Below, one piece after another: positions 1 through 4,779 of a DNA stretch of 7,147 nt. The stretch comes from Gemmatimonadota bacterium (GTDB lineage Bacteria > Gemmatimonadota > Gemmatimonadetes > Gemmatimonadales > Gemmatimonadaceae): positions 1 through 7,147 of the forward strand of contig JAOUHR010000091.1 in assembly GCA_029884515.1 (NCBI GenBank), written 5' to 3'. The first letter of the stretch is position 1, and each line of letters starts with the position of its first letter. The position numbers and the translations under genes were made by a program. Under the pieces are notes generated by a model. It was not told the DNA's origin. It did not search any database and saw only the letters and a program-made list of their open reading frames with translations.

Positions 1-221
1 GCGGCGGTGCGCCAGACCGCGTCGTCGGCGCGGCCGTCGATGCGGACCGGCTCGGTGGCGTGCGTGGCGGTCGCGGAGAGCGTGGTGCGGCCGGCGGAGC
101 TCACCGCGTTGCCCTGCGCGGCCGCGGAGGTCGCGAGCGTCGTGGCGAGGAAGAGCGCCATGAGTGACGCGTGGAGGGTCGCTGCGCCGACCGGCGTGCG
201 CATCGTGGCACGGAACGTCAT
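1..221 (-). CDS. Exported protein, N-terminal fragment (probable CBM9/DUF5916-like)
   Basis: This is the 5' end of a gene that runs off the left edge; 73 codons are visible. The start at 221 is chosen because AAAGGA lies 6 bases upstream (233-228); an in-frame ATG at 203 is the alternative. Residues 1-35 form a signal peptide: a short basic start, then a hydrophobic stretch around residues 18-31, then a likely cleavage after SAAA before Gln36. The mature start is Ser/Thr/Ala-rich up to about residue 56, followed by EPVRIDGRADDAVWRTA (57-73). The pattern 'I-D-G-x-x-D-D/E-A-V-W' is the usual opening of the CBM9-like domain in DUF5916 outer-membrane proteins, which are common in Gemmatimonadota and Bacteroidota. 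These often act as outer-membrane barrels of unknown role. The family call rests on this short motif only. The gene is divergent from the M42 peptidase gene across a 230-base gap. Confidence 0.6.
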   Translation of the reverse strand, partial: MTFRATMRTPVGAATLHASLMALFLATTLATSAAAQGNAVSSAGRTTLSATATHATEPVRIDGRADDAVWRTA

Positions 222-227
222 CCGGTG

Positions 228-233
228 TCCTTT
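228..233 (-). promoter_or_regulatory. Ribosome binding site for the leftmost gene
   Basis: On the minus strand AAAGGA sits 6 bases before the ATG at 221. It favours that start over the internal ATG at 203, which has no comparable purine-rich element at the right distance. Confidence 0.6.
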
Positions 234-304
234 CGAGAGGGGTCGTCGGTTCGGACAGCACGACGCCGGAGATGGTTGCTAGGCGCCGCGGGTCGGAGCC
301 GTGT

Positions 305-336
305 GAGACCGTACGGGCGCCGCTCCGTGCGGTTTC
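305..336 (+). promoter_or_regulatory. 12-bp hairpin in divergent intergenic region
   Basis: Bases 305-316 (GAGACCGTACGG) pair with 325-336 (CCGTGCGGTTTC) around an 8-base loop. Ten pairs are Watson-Crick and two (307/334 and 312/329) are G-U pairs in plus-strand RNA. In minus-strand RNA the same two would be A-C mismatches, so the fold is better as a plus-sense transcript, that is in the leader of the M42 peptidase gene 115 bases downstream. It could also be a terminator-like element or an imperfect operator. There is no long T run after it, only TTTCCCC overlapping the stem end. The rest of 222-451 holds no gene I can support and no convincing -10/-35 pair. Confidence 0.35.
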
Positions 337-451
337 CCCATTCTCCCCACCTCCCGTGTCTCCGAGGGACACACCGCGCGACGAAGCGCCGCGCGCGCAA
401 TAACTTGGACCTCGTCCCATGCCTTCCACCACATCTGCCGACGGGTGACCG

Positions 452-2551
452 ATGCGCCGTGCCCTTGCTCCTCTCGTGATCCTCTCCCTCGCGAGCGCGA
501 CGGTGCGCCCGGCGCATGCGCAGGTGCCGTCGGAGCCCGATCCCGTCGCCGAGGCGTTGAGCGCCTGGATCTCGATCATCGCGCCGCCGGGCGCCGAGGA
601 GGAGACGATCGCGCGCGTGGGGCGAGCGCTCACGGGCTGGAACGCCGATGGGCACGGCAGCCTCGTGCGGCGCGTGGGCAGCGGCCTGCCACGCCGCGTG
701 GTCGCGTGCGGGATGGACGTGCCGGCGTACGTGGTCAGTCAGGTGACGGCGGACGGCTACCTCCGCGTGCGTCGCACCGGGAACGCCGCGCACCAGCTCT
801 GGGACCAGTTCCACGAGGCGCAGCGCGTGGCCGTGTTCACGGCGCGCAGCGGACACCTGGCGGGCGTGGTGGCGGTCGCGAACGGCCACTTCACGCAGCA
901 GCACCGGGCCGACACGCTCGCGAGCACGATGGATGACCTCTGGGTGGACGTCGGCGCCGCGTCGGCCGCCGAGGTCGCGCAGGCGGGGATCCAGCTGCTC
1001 GACCCGCTGGCGCTCGACCGGCCGGCGTGGACCTTCGAGGGCCACGCCGCCGGGCCTGCGGCCGGCGCGCGCGCCGGTTGTGCCGCCGTCGCGACCGCCG
1101 CCAGCACCGGCGAGCCGCGTGCCGGCGAGACGATCTTCGTGATCAGCACGGGGCGGAGCTACGGCTGGCTCTCGCTCGCGCGCTTCATGGTCTCGCTCGG
1201 CCGAGTCGCCTCACTCACGATCGTCGAGGACGGCGTGCACGCGGGGGCGCAGGCGTACGCCACGAGTGCGCGCCTTGGCCGTGATCAGGGCGCGCTCTCG
1301 CAGGTGCTGCAGGCCGACACGGTCCGCGTGATCGCCCCGCGCGTGCGGTTCGCCGGCAGCATGGTGGAGACGATCTCGAGTGAGGACGCGGTGGCGCTGC
1401 TCGCGGCGGTGCGCGGCGCGGCGGGGCAGCCCATCGCTGCGGGGCGGGCCGCGCTGCGCGCCGGCGCGATCCCGTGGATCGCACCGCCGCTCGACTCCGC
1501 CCGCACCCTCCCCCCGCGCGCCGGCGACGCGGGAGCGATCGAACGCCAGTGGATGTCGCTCGTGGACCTGCCGGGCGTCTCCGGACACGAGGGTCCCGTG
1601 CGGGAGGCGGTGCTCGCCGCGCTGCCGGCGTGGGCGCGCGCGAAGGCCGTGGTGGACTCGATGGGGAACATCATCGTCGCGATGGGTCCCGACCGTGACT
1701 CGGTCGCGTTCATCGCGCACACGGACGAGGTCGGGTTCGAGGTCGCCTCCGTCCTTCCCGATGGGCGGGTCACGCTGCGGTCGCGCGGCGGCGCGGTCAT
1801 CCCCTCGTGGGAAGGAGTGCCCGCGTACCTCCACTTCGATGCCGGCGCCGCCGGGCGCGCGCCGCTGCGCGGCGTCTTCGTCCCACGCGACAGCGGCCGC
1901 ACGCGCTCACCCGGCGCACTCACCGCCTGGTTCGGCATGGACTCGGCGCAACTCGTCGCGCGCGGCGTGCGCCCCGGCCTGAGCCTCACGGCGTACAAGC
2001 GCGCCGACCGGCTCCTCGGCACCCGCGTCACCGGCCGCGGCAGCGACGACCGCACCGGCACCACCGCGCTCCTCCAGGCGATCGCCCGCATCGAGCCGGA
2101 GGCGCTCGACCACAAGGTGATCTTCGTCTGGTCGGTGCAGGAGGAGGGCGGCCTCAACGGTGCCCGCTCCTTCGGCGACCGGTACGGCCGCCCGCTCAAG
2201 CGCGTCTACAGCGTGGACACCTTCGTCTCGAGCGACACGCCCAAGGAGTCCCCGCATTTCGCCCTCGCGCCGCTTGGCGCGGGCGCCGTGCTCCGCGGCC
2301 TCGACAACAGCAGCCTCGTCCCGCGCGGCGAGCGCGAGCGCATCATCCGCATCGCGCGCGAGCACGGCATCCCGCTGCAGGTCGGCACGACCTTCGGCGG
2401 CACCGACGGCTCGGCCATCCAGCAATGGGGGCCGGACAACATCGGGCTCTCGTGGCCCGGGCGGTACTCGCACGGGCCGGCCGAGGTGCTCGACCTGCGC
2501 GACGTCGAGGCGCTCGTGCGGCTCGTGGTGGAGGTCGCGAAGGCGCCCTGA
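452..2551 (+). CDS. Secreted tandem M42-family metallopeptidase (dead N-half, intact C-half)
   Basis: The 699-residue protein starts with a signal peptide (residues 1-23, AHA|Q cleavage), so it is predicted to leave the cytoplasm. M42 enzymes (glutamyl aminopeptidase, TET, 'endoglucanase M' relatives) are usually about 340-360 residues and cytosolic; this one is double length. Residues about 362-699 are a full M42 domain: IAHTDEVGF (ligands His423 and Asp425), an inserted beta domain about 440-525, RGSDDRTG (bridging Asp532), WSVQEEGG (catalytic Glu564 and ligand Glu565), SVDT (Asp589) and RYSHGPAE (His674). Residues about 32-345 align with the same fold (ACGMDVPAYVVSQV, LWVDVGAASAAEVAQAGI, ARAGCAAV, IFVISTGRSYG, RFAGSMVE). 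There the metal and catalytic positions are replaced by Cys86, Met88, Gly205, Arg235, Ser236 and Gly302, with only Glu259 a conservative change. The expected activity is a Zn/Co aminopeptidase acting on peptides. The ribosome binding site is weak (GGGTGACC); no upstream start fits better. Peptidase family is confident, substrate unknown. Confidence 0.85.
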   Translation: MRRALAPLVILSLASATVRPAHAQVPSEPDPVAEALSAWISIIAPPGAEEETIARVGRALTGWNADGHGSLVRRVGSGLPRRVVACGMDVPAYVVSQVTADGYLRVRRTGNAAHQLWDQFHEAQRVAVFTARSGHLAGVVAVANGHFTQQHRADTLASTMDDLWVDVGAASAAEVAQAGIQLLDPLALDRPAWTFEGHAAGPAAGARAGCAAVATAASTGEPRAGETIFVISTGRSYGWLSLARFMVSLGRVASLTIVEDGVHAGAQAYATSARLGRDQGALSQVLQADTVRVIAPRVRFAGSMVETISSEDAVALLAAVRGAAGQPIAAGRAALRAGAIPWIAPPLDSARTLPPRAGDAGAIERQWMSLVDLPGVSGHEGPVREAVLAALPAWARAKAVVDSMGNIIVAMGPDRDSVAFIAHTDEVGFEVASVLPDGRVTLRSRGGAVIPSWEGVPAYLHFDAGAAGRAPLRGVFVPRDSGRTRSPGALTAWFGMDSAQLVARGVRPGLSLTAYKRADRLLGTRVTGRGSDDRTGTTALLQAIARIEPEALDHKVIFVWSVQEEGGLNGARSFGDRYGRPLKRVYSVDTFVSSDTPKESPHFALAPLGAGAVLRGLDNSSLVPRGERERIIRIAREHGIPLQVGTTFGGTDGSAIQQWGPDNIGLSWPGRYSHGPAEVLDLRDVEALVRLVVEVAKAP

Positions 2552-2554
2552 CCC

Positions 2555-4354
2555 CTACATGATCACCTTCGGCTTCACGGGCTTGGTCCCGTTGAGCCGC
2601 GGCCGCGGCCCGTTCCCCACCTCGACCGTCAGGTCGCGGATGAAGTTCGTGATCTTCGCGTAGTGCGGATAATCGATGAACTCCGCTTCATCGCTGCGCT
2701 GGTGGTAGTCGCCGTGGAGGCCGGTGAAGAAGAAGGCGATCGGGATGCCCTGGCGCGCATAATTGAAGTGGTCGCTGCGGCCGTAGATGTTGTTGTAGCT
2801 CGCCCAGTCGATCGGCTCGTCGAACTTGTAGTCGAGCGTGAGCGGCTTCGCCTGCTTCTTGTTGACGGCCTGCACCTGCTCGCCCAGGTCCTTGGAGTCG
2901 AAGAACGATCCGACCACGCCGACGTACTCATCGCCGCCCCCCGGCAGGTCCTCGGCGCGGCCGCGCCCGATCATGTCGATGTTGAGCTGCGCCACGATCG
3001 AGTCGATCGGCAGCGTCGGGTTGCGCGTGTAGAACGCCGAGCCGATGAGCCCCGCCTCCTCGCCGGTGTGCCAGACGAAGAGCGTCGACCGCTTCGGCTT
3101 CACCCGCATCGCCTGGATCGCCTCGGCGATCTCGAGCACCGCCATCGAGCCCGAGCCGTCGTCGTCGGCGCCGTTGTTGATCGAGTCGAGCCGCGGCTTG
3201 GGGTAGAGCTTCCGGATGCTGTCCATGTCGACCCTGATCCGCGCGAGGGCCTCGGGCGGGACCGCCTTCATGCCGTTCGCGATCTGCAGGCGGATCCGCT
3301 GGTCGTTGAACGCCTTGAGCGAGTCCTTGTCCACCGGCGTGTTCATCCCCACGTGGTCGTTGTGCGCGCCGATCGCGACATACTGGCTCTTCAGCACCGG
3401 GTCGCTGCCCGGGATCACCGCGACCACGTTGCGGCCGTACGGTGATGGCGTCTCGATGTAGTCGAGCGAGGCGTTCACGGTCCCGCCCTTGGTGCCGGCG
3501 ACCACGCCGGCGAAGGTCTTGCGGGCGAAGAGCTGCGCGGCCGCGGCGCGGGTGATGCGGAACGTGGCCTGCGGCTGCAACTGTGCGAGCTGCGCCTTGA
3601 GTAGCGCGACCGAATCCACCGGCCCGGCGTCGGGCGCGCGAGGCGGACCACCGCGTCCGCCACTGCTCAGCGACGCCACGATGGGTGCATTGATCGCCGC
3701 ACGCTCGGCCGCCGATAGCGCGTCGAGGTCGATGGTCGCGATCGCGGCTGCGTCGGCGAAGCGGCTGGGCGCGCCTGCGCCGAACCCGCGGCGGCCGCCG
3801 AATGCCTGCTGGCCGCCCGGCGTCGCCACGCGCGGCAGCAGCACGACGAACCTGCCCGCCGCGTCGGCCGCGCTGATCTGCGTGGTGGTGTCGCCGTCGG
3901 TGCCGCCGAAGATCACCTCGGCGTCGGCGATCGGTCGCGGCGCGCGTGGCCCAGGCACGGCGACGAAGCCGTCGTTCCATACGATCGGGTTGCCGTCCAC
4001 CGTGAGTCGCGAGTGCGACGTGAACTGGTGGAAGTGATAGGGAAGCACCTGGAAGTAGGTTCCGTTGTCGCCGGCGGGCAGCAACCCGAGCCGCCTGACC
4101 TCACGGGCGATGTAGTCGGTGCCCTTCATGTTGCCTTCGCGGCCGACCTGGCGGCCCATCATCGAGTCGTCGGCGAACTGGTAGAGCCGGATCCGCAGGT
4201 CGCGCGCGGTGATGGCGGCCGCGGTGGGCGCCGGCATCACGCGCGCGGGGTTGCCGTAGCGATTGACGGCGGGGGCGCCCTGCGCCTGCGCGAGCGCGGG
4301 GGCGAGGACGAACGGGACGAGCAGGGACAGACGGGCGAGCCCGTGGGATTGCAT
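2555..4354 (-). CDS. Secreted M28-family zinc peptidase with PA-like insert
   Basis: This 599-residue protein has a signal peptide (residues 1-24, AQA|Q) and a C-terminal M28 catalytic domain. ATG 4354 is preferred over the in-frame GTG at 4360 because GGAG (4363-4360) lies 5 bases before the ATG and overlaps the GTG. Binuclear zinc residues (by family pattern) are His331 in GAHNDHVG, Asp397 in NGADDDGSG, Glu432 (base) and Glu433 in HTGEEAG, Asp460 in NIDMIGR and His551 in DYHQRSD. Residues about 145-310 fill the place of a protease-associated (PA) domain and carry Gly-rich low-complexity stretches (about 179-198 and 230-245). His331 and Asp397 are 66 residues apart, against about 20 in classical M28 aminopeptidases; a charged helical insert fills the space. 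The expected role is removal of N-terminal residues from peptides outside the cytoplasm. It is convergent with the M42 gene, with stop codons 3 bases apart. The exact substrate cannot be read from sequence. Confidence 0.9.
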   Translation of the reverse strand: MQSHGLARLSLLVPFVLAPALAQAQGAPAVNRYGNPARVMPAPTAAAITARDLRIRLYQFADDSMMGRQVGREGNMKGTDYIAREVRRLGLLPAGDNGTYFQVLPYHFHQFTSHSRLTVDGNPIVWNDGFVAVPGPRAPRPIADAEVIFGGTDGDTTTQISAADAAGRFVVLLPRVATPGGQQAFGGRRGFGAGAPSRFADAAAIATIDLDALSAAERAAINAPIVASLSSGGRGGPPRAPDAGPVDSVALLKAQLAQLQPQATFRITRAAAAQLFARKTFAGVVAGTKGGTVNASLDYIETPSPYGRNVVAVIPGSDPVLKSQYVAIGAHNDHVGMNTPVDKDSLKAFNDQRIRLQIANGMKAVPPEALARIRVDMDSIRKLYPKPRLDSINNGADDDGSGSMAVLEIAEAIQAMRVKPKRSTLFVWHTGEEAGLIGSAFYTRNPTLPIDSIVAQLNIDMIGRGRAEDLPGGGDEYVGVVGSFFDSKDLGEQVQAVNKKQAKPLTLDYKFDEPIDWASYNNIYGRSDHFNYARQGIPIAFFFTGLHGDYHQRSDEAEFIDYPHYAKITNFIRDLTVEVGNGPRPRLNGTKPVKPKVIM

Positions 4355-4359
4355 CGTCA

Positions 4360-4363
4360 CTCC
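4360..4363 (-). promoter_or_regulatory. Ribosome binding site deciding the M28 start
   Basis: GGAG on the minus strand, 5 bases before ATG 4354. It overlaps the upstream in-frame GTG at 4360 and so argues against that codon as the start; the GTG itself has only a C-rich stretch upstream. Confidence 0.55.
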
Positions 4364-4403
4364 GGTGCGGGGGTGCGGGGAAGGGTCACGTTCCTCTACG
4401 TCA

Positions 4404-4437
4404 CGGACGGCGGCCGCGTTCAGGCGACCGCCGTCCG
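4404..4437 (-). promoter_or_regulatory. Perfect 10-bp inverted repeat upstream of M28 gene
   Basis: CGGACGGCGG (4404-4413) and CCGCCGTCCG (4428-4437) are exact inverted copies around a 14-base spacer. The repeat ends 49 bases upstream of the M28 start, so it lies in the leader or promoter of that gene. It could be an operator, a leader hairpin, or a terminator for transcripts coming from the flavoprotein gene. No T run follows on either strand, which weakens the terminator reading. Confidence 0.4.
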
Positions 4438-4487
4438 GGAAACGCCTGATGCGGCCGCACGCAGTCGAGCGCGGCCGCCCTGGCGTG

Positions 4488-4636
4488 CGCGGCCTTCCCG
4501 CGCGCCATCACGGCAGTGAGTTGCGCGCGCGTTCGTGCACGCCGCCACCTGCGCGGTGGTCGGCGCCACCTCGGCGCCCTGCATCGCGCCGCCTGGAGCA
4601 TGTTGCTCACGGCCTCGAGCGAGGGCGCGGCGGGTG
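4488..4636 (-). pseudogene. Possible decayed coding fragment (frameshifted C-terminal tail)
   Basis: The minus strand reads as protein-like segments that only join across frame changes. First comes SPAAPSLEAVSNMLQAA (4636-4587), then 2 bases later MQGAEVAPTTAQVAACTNAR (4584-4525) in another frame, then QLTAVMARGKAA (4523-4488) back in the first frame. Read together they give an Ala-rich helical stretch of the kind that ends some exported sortilin/BNR-repeat hydrolases in this type of genome ('GADVAPTxAQ...ARxxLxxVMARW'). That comparison is from memory and is an inference. No single open frame here has a convincing ribosome binding site or a sensible composition. The fragment could also be chance in GC-rich DNA. 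Confidence 0.25.
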
Positions 4637-4759
4637 AGCGAGCGGAGCATGGAGGTCACGGTGGAGTGCGGAACCACGAGGGGAACGACCCTTGGAGGTT
4701 GCCGCCCCGCAGCGTGCGTCGACAGGCAGCAGGGCGACTCGTCCGCCGTTCGTGCCGCC

Positions 4760-4774
4760 GCGCGGTGTCCGCGC
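4760..4774 (-). terminator. Short GC hairpin just after the flavoprotein stop codon
   Basis: GCGCGG (4760-4765) and CCGCGC (4769-4774) form a perfect 6-bp stem with a 3-base loop, beginning 5 bases after the stop of the FAD/GcvT gene. The position fits a 3'-end stabilising or terminating hairpin, but there is no T tract downstream on the minus strand, so it is not a standard intrinsic terminator. Apart from this hairpin, the other inverted repeat and the possible coding remnant, I see nothing in the 425-base gap 4355-4779. Confidence 0.3.
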
Positions 4775-4779
4775 CTCCC

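Noticed and set aside
405..433. TTGGAC as a -35 box for the M42 gene
   Set aside because: No -10-like hexamer lies 16-18 bases downstream; the spaced bases are ACCACA or close to it.
218..1045. A 275-codon minus-strand frame opposite the start of the M42 gene
   Set aside because: It is Arg/His-rich with no recognisable domain, is antisense to a well-supported gene and overlaps the start of the leftmost gene.
2663..3445. A 260-codon plus-strand frame inside the M28 gene
   Set aside because: It is antisense to the M28 catalytic domain, with a repetitive Arg/Val/Asp-rich composition and no motif.
4562..4580. Two GGCGCC copies that could pair as a hairpin
   Set aside because: It is only a 6-bp self-complementary repeat in very GC-rich DNA, likely by chance.
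4401..4610. A 69-codon minus-strand frame as a small gene
   Set aside because: Most of the middle is Arg/Trp-rich and unprotein-like, and there is no ribosome binding site. Only its two ends look coding, which fits a frameshifted remnant better than a real small gene.
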